Assembly (NCBI RefSeq): GCF_020080835.1
Contig: NC_058164.1
Span: 18,904,688-18,968,687 of the forward strand
Direction: 5' to 3'
Source: Cotesia glomerata
Taxonomy: Eukaryota; Arthropoda; Insecta; Hymenoptera; Braconidae
Length of the DNA: 64,000 bases
Below the pieces are notes generated by a model, which was not told the DNA's origin, did no database searches, and saw nothing but the letters and a program-made list of their open reading frames with translations. The position numbers and the translations under genes were made by a program. Below, piece by piece: positions 54,253 through 63,963 of the stretch. Each line of letters opens with the position of its first letter. Position 1 is the stretch's first letter.

Positions 54253-54813
54253 GGAGTGCTGATGAGAATAGTTCCTATCTGGAATACATGAACTTTACCG
54301 GTTGACTGAGACATTATTCATGTTATGCTCAAGCTTTAAGAAATTGTTTTTTTTTTTTATTTATCCACTTTACTGACGTGAAAATACAATTTTTGTATAA
54401 ATTAAATAAAAAATTGAAAAATAAAAAAAAAAAAAAATTTACCGAAAAATGTAAAAAAATTGAAAAAATAAAAAATAAATTCCTTATAACTGTCCGATTA
54501 AATTTGGAATCCCCCTTATACTAACACAAAAAATTTTTTTTTGAAAATTAAAATTTTTTTGAAATGCAAGTTAATTTTTAAAATTTTATTGTATGGATAA
54601 AAATTTAATTATGAAAAAGTTTAATTTTTTTTTACAATATAAATTCTTTTGCAAATGTAAATCCTCAAAAGTTGGGTATTTTTCAAAAATTGAATTTTAC
54701 ATACTGACAATAAAAATTATCTTCAGTTAAAAGTTTTTTTTATACTAAGAAGTAAAAATTCTGAGTATGAATCTTGTTTCAGCAACATAAAAATGTATTT
54801 CAGTCTAAGAACT

Positions 54814-55521
54814 CACACAGAAAGGAAAATTCCTTTACTGGAGAACAAAATTCTTGGTTTAAGAAAATTTTCGGATGCCTGAAGGAAGACCGAAGTTGTG
54901 TTGGCCAAAGTAAAAAATTTTCTTGAAATTTTATTCTTGGTGGAAGTAGTTTTTTCTTAATTCAACTTATCATAAATACTTGATACAATAAATTTTTATA
55001 TTTGATAAAGATTTTTAGATACTTTAGGGAAGCAGCGCCACCTACTTCAGCTGAGAAAAAAATTTTCTCACCTTGAGAAAATTTTTCTCTTAAATATTTG
55101 ATACCGATTTTGTATTATTTTAGCGTGCAATTATACATTTTGAATAAAAAAAAATGATTCAATATTATTTGATCTTCCCATTTGACATGTTGATCAATAA
55201 AAATATTAATGAAAATTTACTTCTATCGAGATATTTAATTTTTTGGAGCAAGAGAGAAATTTTCTCAAGATAAGAAAATTTACTTCTATCAAGAACTAAA
55301 TTTTTTCGAGCAAGAGGCTGAATTTTCTCAAAACAACAAGATTTTCTTAACTTAAATAAATTTTCTTGGATCAAGATACTTATTTCTTTAATAAGCAAGA
55401 AAATTAATTTTATTGGAATAAGTGAAATTTCTTGTGCCAAAAAAAAATTTTTTTTTCGCTCAAGAAAATAATTAGGAAGAAAAATATTTTCTTGGCTCAA
55501 GTGAACCTTTTTTTTCTGTGG
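54814..55521 (-). mobile_element. family G TIR element, copy G3 (inverted)
   Basis: CACACAGAAAGGAAAATTCC to GGTTCACTTG complement (GTGAACCTTTTTTTTCTGTG). It includes GGAAGCAGCGCCACCTACTT and CCGAAGTTGTGTTGGCC, the same landmarks as G2. Nested in C2. Confidence 0.78.
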
Positions 55522-55974
55522 AGTACTTGAATTTAATCTGGAATTGATCCCAAATTAATCTAGAATAACTCCGCTAAAAAAACTCCGAATTCACTCTACA
55601 CACAAATTGTTTAATTACTTTACACCAAAACTCCGAGTAATGGAATTAAATTTTAATTTGGATTAAGATTTACTCCGAATTCATTCCGATTTTTTACAAT
55701 GTATTTTTAATCTCTTAAAATTAAATTTTTCAAAATATAAGGTTATGTAAAATTTGATGATGCTAAATTTTGTAGTTTTTATTTAACAATGTTAAATGAT
55801 TTTTTTTCCTAATTCTTTTCTATACTTATCGGCTAATTTTTATTTTCATTTCTAATTAATTTACAATGAATATATGCTAATAATATAAGCTCACAGATCT
55901 TTGGGTGATTGATTTTTTATATAAATAAACGATTGTCTAAATTTAAAGATTATTTCTTCATGCATCTACTCTCA

Positions 55975-56520
55975 GGTTGGGTTATCCCAATTGGATCCTA
56001 CTACGAGCCCAGTTAGGAAAACCTATCGATGCCTTATTTACATTACGTTGGGAAAATTCTCTTTGGTCCCACACCGATCCCACTCGGGGAAACTTAGCAA
56101 TTTTATTATTATTTTTCGTTGGGTTATCCCTCTTAGATCCCACACAGATCCCACTGGGGAAAATTTAGAAATTGGATTTTTTTTTCCGTTGGGTTATCCC
56201 TCTTAGGTCCCACACAGGACCCTATTGGGAGAAACTGAATAAAAATTTTTAATTTTACGTTGGGATTTCCCATTTAGGTCCCACACAGGGCCCTATTGAG
56301 AAAAACTGAATGAAACTGCTCATTTTTGCATTGGGATTTCCCATTTAGGTCCCATGCAGGGCCCTATCGGGAAAAACTGAATAAAAATTTTTATATTTAC
56401 GTTGGGATTGCCCGATTGGGGGCTAATTAGGCCCTTATAAGAATTTCCTAATTGGGCGTTCCTCTTCGGGACCCAATCAGGTCCAGATGTATACGCTGGG
56501 TAATCCCAAAGTAATTTCTA
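55975..56520. repeat. about 65-bp GGTCCCA-rich tandem subrepeats of C2
   Basis: Units beginning (G/T)TTGGG(A/T)T(A/T)(T/C)CC(C/A) and containing TAGGTCCCACACAGG and CCCTATTGGGA occur about seven times with drift. The open frames over this stretch are repeat translations. Confidence 0.85.
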
Positions 56521-56929
56521 GTCGGGATAGATAGATTTACTATAAAATTGATTGACCACCATTTATTAACAAAACAAAATCGATTATGACGTTTTTATCT
56601 TATTATTCATTGATTACTAAAAAACTCAGTTATTTTGTGTATAAATAAAAACGTATTATACACTAATAAATGCGTATTAAATACTAATAAACGTTTATTA
56701 AATATTAATAAATACGTATTAAATACTAATAAAATCTCAAAACTGGTCCAAATAAAAATTTTATTTGTATTTAATAAATTTTTTATTTGCGCATGAGCCA
56801 AATACGTGTTTTACTAAATACAGATAAGTGTTTATTAGTATTTAATAAAACTGTCTCTTAGTGTATTTTCTTGGTTCAAGAATTTTTCTCTTATTGATTC
56901 AACTTAATTTTTCTTTCAGTATATATTAA

Positions 56930-57432
56930 AAGGTTGTAAATTCCATCACTTAGTTGAATACCGTCATCTATTTTGATGTAAATCTAAATAAATCTCCTTG
57001 TATAGATCAACAAGTCGTGAGAATCCTCTATTAAACATATTTTTATTTGTAACATATCTTAAAACTTAGAGGTTAGAATGCTGCACAGAAACCGAATATT
57101 TTACTTTTGACTCTTTTATGAAAATAAGTTAGTTTATCGTGATTAAGAGATTTTAAAAAAAATCAGCAAGATTGAAAAAGTTCAGGAATCACTCGAGATT
57201 TTTTCAAATTTCTAAAATCGTCGACAATTCAATTTTTTTCATTTTTATTCTCTGTTTTGTATATAATTTCTATTCTTTATCATATCATTTTAAAATAAGA
57301 TGATTGCAAAATCTTAAATATTCTTATTTACAAATCATTCGGAAACATCTTGAGTACACTAAATTAGTTAAAAATATTTTGAACAACCTTTTGCGATCGA
57401 AATTTTGACTATAGTAATTTTTAGAATATATA
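56930..57432. other. AT-rich, no gene
   Basis: Single-copy looking. Ends at the TA target of element W. Confidence 0.45.
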
Positions 57433-58133
57433 CACGGGAAAAAATTTCTGGAAAAATTTACGATACAACTATTGTAAAGCTGGACTATACTTTTATTACT
57501 ATTAATTGTCAAATATTTTAGAAGAAAAAATACTATTTATTCATGAAAAATTACGATATTACTATTGTAAAAAGTAAGAGATGAAAATTTCCAGTGCTGC
57601 CTCTGTATCTTTCCAATAGAACTATAGCAAATTTTACAATAGTTGAATTGGAATGTTTCTCAATTAGTGTGAGTGATGGCCGTGACAGCGCTAGACTCCG
57701 AGTTTATGTAAATGTTAAATCGTATGGGTCTTAGTTTACCTCGGATAGCGTAGAGGGAGAGTCTCTGGCTGCCACCACAGTGTTCTGGGTTCGATTCCCA
57801 GATAACACGAAAATGTTGGTTTCTTTTTTCGATTACTATACAGGTACCAATTAGTCCAACCTTTTATCTCTCTCCCTCCCTAATATTTCTTTTAAAAAAA
57901 CCAACTGTGAATTTTTACAATAGTTGAATTGTAAAGTTCACAAACACATATTGTATAATTTGCTCTATAGTATCCGACTTTTTAAGACTCTTGCTAGTCT
58001 TATTTGTTGGATAAAATTTACAATAGTAGATCGTAAAAATTACTAAATGAGAAGTATAGTCCACCGTTACTATTTTATGTAGTAAAAATTACAATAGTAA
58101 AATAGTAAAAACTCCTTCAATTTTCTTTCCGTG
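57433..58133. mobile_element. element W, 0.7-kb TIR element with tRNA-like core
   Basis: CACGGGAAAAAATTTCTGG (57433) and TCAATTTTCTTTCCGTG (ends 58133), TA on both sides. Inner words GCTGGACTATAC (57479) / GTATAGTCCACCG (58052) and TTACAATAGTTGAATTG in both directions make a foldback. The tRNA-like module is at 57741-57810. Non-coding. Confidence 0.78.
57741..57810 (+). other. tRNA-like module in element W
   Basis: GGATAGCGTAGAGGGAGAGT, then TCTGGCTGCCACCACAG and the perfect T arm CTGGG-TTCGATT-CCCAG. The B box GGTTCGATTCC is consensus. The A-box region TAGCGTAGAGGG is close to consensus. Acceptor and anticodon stems do not form. Confidence 0.6.
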
Positions 58134-59439
58134 TATTATGTCTAATGTAAACAATGTTAGAATAAGAAAAAAAAAAGAATTAAAACCAAAAAATTTCATT
58201 TTTAGCGATTTTGGAATTAAAAAAAAAAACCTCGACTAACCTTTATATGTTTTTAAATCAAGTTGATTTTTGAAGAGGGTTCTTAACAGCCGGTCCCTAC
58301 TATTGCAGTTTTATATTTATCTTCTAGACAAAGAAGAATTTTGAAAAAAACGTTTTGCTACACACAAAAAAAAAAACAAATTTCTTACACCAAGAAAATT
58401 TTAAGGAAAACGAAAGTTATTTTGGAGCAAGAAAAAATTTTCTTGGCTCAAGAAACTTTGACTTCATTCAAGAAATTTTCAACCTTCTTTAATATTTTCT
58501 TGAGCCAAGAAAATTTACACTCTAGTCAAGAATTTTTTTTTTTCAGTGTACGTAATAGATTTTTTAATTATCTATTTCGTAGCAGAGTATTTTTTTTCAA
58601 AACTTTCATTTGTTTAAACGAAAAACATTAAACTGCAATAGCTTTATAATCATAAGTGCAACAAGGATAGTACCGTTTCCCGCAGTGAGTGCGACGCGAG
58701 AAAAAGAGGCGACCGGCTGTTGTCATATGTTAAATGAATATACTTACAAAGAAGACTTCAAGAAAATCCTTCATAGAAACAAAGGCGTACTTGAAGCAAG
58801 AAATTAATAGTCAGAAAGACTAAATAAGTAGAGTTGGAGCAGAAAAAAAATTTTTTTGTGTTAAGAAATCTTGTCTCAACTAAAATAATTTTCACTTTTT
58901 AAAATTTTTTGTGAGTCAAGAAATTTTTTTTTGTAACCCAATTATAAGTTACTTCTTAATCTCTGAGTAAAATGTAAATTATTGTTGTATTCAAATAAAC
59001 TTACGTAACGAAATCATCGATATGGAAATTATAAGTAAGCCTCCATTCAATTTAACCAAATTGAAAAAGTATGTTAAGCCTTCAATGATGCGAAAAGAGC
59101 ATTTATGAGCCTCAAATTAATCTAAAGGATACTTAATTAGTCTCAAATAATACTTATCGAGCCTTAATCACATTTGATACTAAACTGGTTCACATAAAAT
59201 CTCCAAGTACATGTGAAAATGAAGATTCCTTCGATCAATATTATATAAGAGTGCAATTAAAATTTATTTATTTATTTAATAAAATACATATTGTCAATTT
59301 TTAATGTTCAATTAATGTTGTTTAAATAGAAAATTAGTAATTTATGTGAAATACTATAACAGTAAGCTATTTGAATAAGCTTATCGAGTTTCGATTGGGT
59401 TCATTTGAGGCTATTTAAATTCTTTTAACTTCATTATAG
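58134..59439. other. AT-rich flank with a short inverted-repeat element
   Basis: 58366-58548 (ACACAAAAAAAAAAACAAAT ... TTTTTTTTTTCAGTGTA) looks like another small J/G-type MITE. 58660-58730 is GC-richer (CAGTGAGTGCGACGCGAG). No gene recognised. Confidence 0.4.
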
Positions 59440-59520
59440 CAGTGCAGCCAAATTGCGGGATTTTTTACTACTACCCAAGCACTAAACGCACGCTAAAAAT
59501 CCCGCGATCTTGCAGCAGTG
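59440..59520. mobile_element. 81-bp hAT-like MITE with 8-bp duplication
   Basis: It starts CAGTGCAGCCAAATTGCGGG and ends CCGCGATCTTGCAGCAGTG. Termini are imperfect inverted repeats (GCGGGATTTTT and AAAAATCCCGC match exactly). The perfect direct repeat CATTATAG flanks it at 59432-59439 and 59521-59528. An eight-base duplication is characteristic of hAT. It is among the shortest intact elements in the window. Confidence 0.9.
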
Positions 59521-59528
59521 CATTATAG

Positions 59529-62131
59529 ACTCAATATGCATTTTGAACTCAGGTAAGCTAGATTGAGATTTACTTGAGTTCGATGAGTATTAATTGAGGC
59601 TATTAGATATTTTGTCCCAGATAGCTTCTCAAAAGAGGATGATCTATGGTGATCAATCACTAAAACAAAGGAATCAAGAAACATCGCTAACATTAACTTT
59701 GGGTAACTAAGGCTAAATGTACCCATGCTATCAGCACCATCTTTTAAGGCTACTGGATTAGTAGGTTATCAAAATTTATTTTACATATGTCCACGCTATC
59801 GCTAAAATGTCCAAAATTATTCAAAAATTAATAAAAATCCAACGATTTAACTAAGCAGAGTTCTCCTACTCAAACGATCGCTACTCATATCAGTATAAGA
59901 GGCGTGGTTATGAGATAACTGCGCGCGCATCCTCGCCGGCACAGGTGAACTTTGATGAGGGATGAGTACCTGGCCAGGTAAGCCAGCCACGAGGGCTTTC
60001 AGGTACTAGGGTCAGTCAAGGTCTTGCTACGCAATAGGACACACACATTTTTTATTCCTCATTGGAATTATAATCTTCGGTAAAAATAAATCACAAGCAT
60101 CGAAAAATTAGAGCACTTTACTGAAATAAACTGATTGAATACTTTTCAAATGGTTAAAAAAATCGTCGCATCAATTTTTGTCGGTATTGATTAATGGAAA
60201 GTAAAGTTTACGAATTTTTTACAATAATAATAATCAGAGCATGTACGTGATACTGTAATTATATTTAACGAAAGATTCAATTTTTTTTTTCATAATTTGA
60301 AGAAAAAATTTATAAGTTACTCATGTTATATGATTTGAGATTTTTTTAGGATAATAACATTTAACTGATTAGTTTTTTCATAAGTGAAGTGTTAAAAAAC
60401 AATTGGATTTTAAGTGTGTGACTTGCCCGATGAAGCAAGAAAAGGATTACTGAATAGTATTAAAATATTAAATACATCAGTAAAATGTGTGGTGAGTAAA
60501 TAACATTCGCTATTTTAATTAGAAAATTTAAATTTATTGAATCAAATCTATCATCATAAATGTGTTTTTAAAAAAATAGAAGATTTTAAATTAATTTTAT
60601 AAAAATTTTTTGTAAACTGAGATTTTTGCTGATTATGAAATTGATCGATAAATTAAAATTATATAACATATTCTATTTAAAATATTAAAGTATAGCATGA
60701 TGAATAAATTTGAATACGTATATCAGAAAAAGCACTTGGGTGTAAAAATTCAAAGTAGAAAAATATTTGTATTTATAATAAATGAACTAATATGACGATG
60801 ACTTGTGAAGAATCAATTTTCACATAATAGACGATATAAAAATTATTAGACAAAAAAAAACATTACCATTAAGTAAAGATATATACTCACAGATGCGAAT
60901 GTCAAGTTATGTTTTTGTGTTCCTTAGTTAAACTTCTCTATATTGAAATTAGATAAAACTTGATAAGATTGAAATTATCGATTTTCAGCTCCGATCTATT
61001 GTCTCCTATATAGTACAACTATTTCTTGATGTTGTTTTCATATCATCGTATTATTAAATCGAACATTGACTCTTAAATTTTTTAAGCCACATTTTACAAT
61101 GTACATTAAACACCTGGAAAAATACCCGTAAGTCTTCAAATAATAAATAGTAAAGTCTAGAAATAATAACGTTTTACTAAAGTGATAAGACTAATACAGA
61201 GAATAACTAACATTCATCAGTATATTCAATTGTTGTCCGGAATCCGATATTTGACTAATTTTAAACAGATCAGATCATACATCACATTAAAGTTCATTTT
61301 TATTAATACAATATGATCGTTCAAATTGGTGCTAAATATTTAAATTTTAGTATTAAAAGTAATTAATCATCGATCGATAAGCCAGATTTACTGTTAGAAA
61401 AATTAACTTGATTCAAGAACAAAAAAATCTTAAACCAAGTAAAGTTTATTTAAACCAAGAAAAGTTTTTTAAATCAAAAATTATTCTGCTTGATTCAAAA
61501 CATTGAATTTTTTCAAAATAATCTTCATGATTCATGACTTTTTCTCTTGAATATCTAGTTAGTATTTTAGCAATGATTAATTAAAGTCTTATAAAAAAAA
61601 CCGAAAAAACTAAACTTTTATTCAGCAAAACTTACAAGTACAATAGTATATTTTCGACTTAAATACACAGATAAAAAAATTGACTTAATTACAAAAAAAA
61701 TCTCGAACCAAAAAGATCATTTTAAACAAAATTAAAAAAAAAATTAACTTAAACCAAGAAAAATTTCTCAGTTTTAGAATTATTTTCTTGAATCAAATGA
61801 ATTCTTTCATCGGTACAGAAATGATGAAAGTACTAACAATGTTATTAATATCTTTATAAAGAATCAAAAATCACTTGCAGGAAAATTAATAGTTGAAACT
61901 ACTGATGTTCTAAATAATTCACTATTATAAATATTTACCTAACTAGAAACTTTTCTTATCGCTATTATTATGTTAGTGTCATAAACTTTACGATACGACG
62001 AAAAACGTTTATGATGTTCATACTTCAAACATTATTTAATTTATTAAATACGTATCAATAGTATCTATATATCTATAATGGAAAAAATAACAGTGTAAGT
62101 AAATTGTTCAGAAACAGTACCAAGAACATGG
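59529..62131 (+). other. upstream region of the right-end gene
   Basis: No coding frame of note. A GC-richer island at about 59915-60040 contains GATGAGTACCTGGCCAG/GTAAGC (junction 59976/59977), a good splice-donor match, and ATGTGTG/GTGAGT near 60484-60490 is another. Either could be the end of an untranslated 5' exon. J-type short repeats lie at about 61390-61580 and 61668-61815. The promoter of the gene is presumably here or further upstream, but I cannot place it. Confidence 0.4.
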
Positions 62132-62420
62132 ATGATGAAACCAGAGATTAATTGCGACGATGTAAGAGTTCCTACCGGTTCCCTATCACCCCCTGCCACC
62201 CTGTCTCCGCCAAGCAGTCCAAATGTCTTGTCAGCATCGCCCTGGAGTCCAGGTGGTCTTACCAGTGGTAGCAACAGCTCTTGCAACGTCGTCTCTTATC
62301 CATCGGCGGGCAGCCAGCTCGCACCTGACCACCGACTTAGCGCATTTACCCTTGCATCTGGTTATGCTTCTGATCCTAGGCTGCAGAAGTTAACACATGT
62401 ACCCGAATTAAACTCCCGTG
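62132..62420 (+). CDS. exon 1 of a Ser/Pro-rich protein gene
   Basis: Tandem ATG codons at 62132 and 62135 open MMKPEINCDDVRVPTGSLSP, followed by a Ser/Pro/Ala/Leu-rich stretch (PATLSPPSSPNVLSASPWSP, SGSNSSCNV...). The exon ends CCCGTG/GTAAGT at 62420/62421, a strong donor, after 96 codons plus one base (phase 1). Codon composition and lower AT content differ sharply from the surrounding DNA. An in-frame TAA at 62096 precedes it, so the ATG at 62132 is a likely start unless an acceptor between (for example TTGTTCAG, ends 62111) is used. Low-complexity Ser/Pro N-termini are common in insect transcription factors and adaptor proteins. I do not recognise the family. Cellular role unknown. Confidence 0.85.
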
Positions 62421-62566
62421 GTAAGTATTTGTCTGCGTGTGTGTCTGTGTGTAAAGTACTTTTTTTTTTGTCTGCATTAAAGATTCGAAAGATCTACTTT
62501 CGAGGAAGAAAAAAAGAAAGAAAGGCATCTTCTTAAATTCACCACAACGACCATTATATGTTACAG

Positions 62567-62788
62567 TTACAGATATGCGTTGTGGTCTAATGTATGGTGG
62601 ATGCAGTACAGCCTGGTGGACTCATCATGCGGTAGGCCTTCTGCTACCACATTCCCTTTTGCCACCCGAAATTCCGACACAACAGACAACACTTGTTACC
62701 AAACGCTCTTCATTGCAGCATGAACGAACTAGTCCTGACCGAGCGAGTCCACCTAAGCAGTCTTTACCTGAGAAAGCACACTTTATTG
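62567..62788 (+). CDS. exon 2 of the same gene
   Basis: The acceptor TATGTTACAG (ends 62566) gives VTDMRCGLMYGGCSTAWWTH in frame with exon 1. An alternative acceptor six bases on (TTACAG, ends 62572) would give DMRCG. The frame continues VGLLLPHSLLPPEIPTQQTT and PDRASPPKQSLPEKAHFI to the donor TATTG/GTGAGT at 62788/62789 (phase 1). Length 222 bases, so the exon could be skipped or shortened by six bases without changing frame. No domain recognised. A Cys/Trp/His-containing segment (CGLMYGGCSTAWWTHH) stands out. Confidence 0.83.
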
Positions 62789-63963
62789 GTGAGTTTTTAT
62801 TCTTTTTTATCATAAATCATAACAATAAATTTTCGGTCGAAAATGAAATGGAGATTATTATCTTTTATTCGTGGTAAAAACGTTGTATGCGTTACTTGTT
62901 ACGAAAAGTAGGCCAGGAAATTGGCGGTAATTGTCACTTTAGAGGACACAAGAACCGAAGCACGAATCGGTAGGGAGAAATGAAGAAAAACCGGTCGTCA
63001 GTAGCCAGGGTACCACGTTTTATCGGTGGCCCGTTACTGTTATCATTCTACTATATGACAACCTAGGTTTCGGACCAATTATAAATCCCACGGTATTGTT
63101 TATTTTTATGTGAATTGTAATACCTCAATGTACATACAATAAGAATAGGATATAAGCTATATTGAAAAAAAAACTACCTGATTTAAGAAAAATATTGTTG
63201 GTAAAATTTAAAGATATTCAGTTTTCTTAATTAGAAAAAATTAACCCCCAAGAACTTTCTCAGATTTCTCCTACTTTCTATATCATAAAGTCTCGAATAT
63301 GTTTTTGTGTAAAATTTTCGCCCGTTCAAATTTTTTTTTCATGATATTTTGTATAAAAAAACTAGTTTGTTTGATTGTCTAATATATCAATATAAAATTT
63401 TTGATATGGCCTGATATGAAAATTGGCCATATCTGGCTTAATATGCCCTAATATAACTTCATACGCCTATATATGATTTTTCGATCAAAAGTAGTGTTGA
63501 AAATCTCTAATAAAAAATAAATAACTTCTTAATCGTCTTCTTACATAATAGTTTAATCTGAAGTGTTAAATTTTAAAATAAAAATCATTCTTTTTATCCT
63601 CCTAATTAAATAGATAAAATACATCATATAAAGATTGCAATTTTATCTCTGATAATTGTCCAAGCATCGAATAATTTAATAACATTGCAATTCAATTGAT
63701 TGAAGACTTTTTCCCTTAAAACTAACCGGAATAAATTAAAGATTTCTCTCATTATATATACCTAAAAAAAATTTTGTGTGAATCTGGTACAGACAAATCG
63801 AAATCGATTTAAACGGTTCTTGTATCACTTGAAAGTGTTCATCAAGATTGAAATCAATTTTAATTAGAACATCGGTTGGATAATCACTTTTACGAGACAT
63901 TTTATCATTGAAAATAATGTCTCAGTATATGAATAAATTTGGATGTTTTAATAATTATTTTAG
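62789..63963 (+). other. intron 2 of the right-end gene
   Basis: GTGAGT donor and TTATTTTAG acceptor, 1175 bp. 62900-63070 is GC-richer and more complex (GGCCAGGAAATTGGCGGTAA, ACCGGTCGTCAGTAGCC) than the rest of the intron and may hold a regulatory element. The intron 1 counterpart (62421-62566 or 62572) is only about 150 bp. Confidence 0.75.

Larger units (their letters stand above)
53900..56526. mobile_element. C2, second CCCGACTAG element
   Basis: CCCGACTAGAAATTTTAATG (53900) and TAATTTCTAGTCGGG (ends 56526) match the C1 termini. Left TA is present. The right flank reads AT, so the duplication is imperfect. The interior carries GGGTTTCCTAATAGGGACCC at the left and many GTTGGGATTTCCCATTTAGG / GGGCCCTATTGGGA units at the right (55975-56520), quite different from the interior of C1, plus a tRNA-like module and nested G3. 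Confidence 0.72.
52586..56863. mobile_element. element U, TIR element inside J3
   Basis: CACTGAGAGATAATTTTATT (52586) and AATAAAACTGTCTCTTAGTG (ends 56863) are inverted with four mismatches. TA flanks both (52584-52585 and 56864-56865). Its own sequence (52586-53440 and 56530-56863) shares TATTAAATACTAATAAA words. V and C2 are inserted inside. Non-coding. Confidence 0.68.
52433..56929. mobile_element. family J MITE (J3), outermost shell of a nest
   Basis: The left half ACAAAAAAAAAATTAACTTA...GAAACTCTTCAAAAT (52433-52583) and right half TTTTCTTGGTTCAAGAATTT...TTAATTTTTCTTTCAGTAT (56866-56929) join into a normal family J unit when the DNA between them is ignored. The 4.28-kb insert is element U. 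Confidence 0.65.

Noticed and set aside
55977..56206. Overlapping Asp/Pro/Thr-rich frames near 56 kb
   Set aside because: They are translations of the GGTCCCACACAGG tandem subrepeats of C2 in two frames.
62625..62813. Minus-strand ORF opposite exon 2
   Set aside because: It is a shadow of the plus-strand exon, which has matching splice sites and phase.
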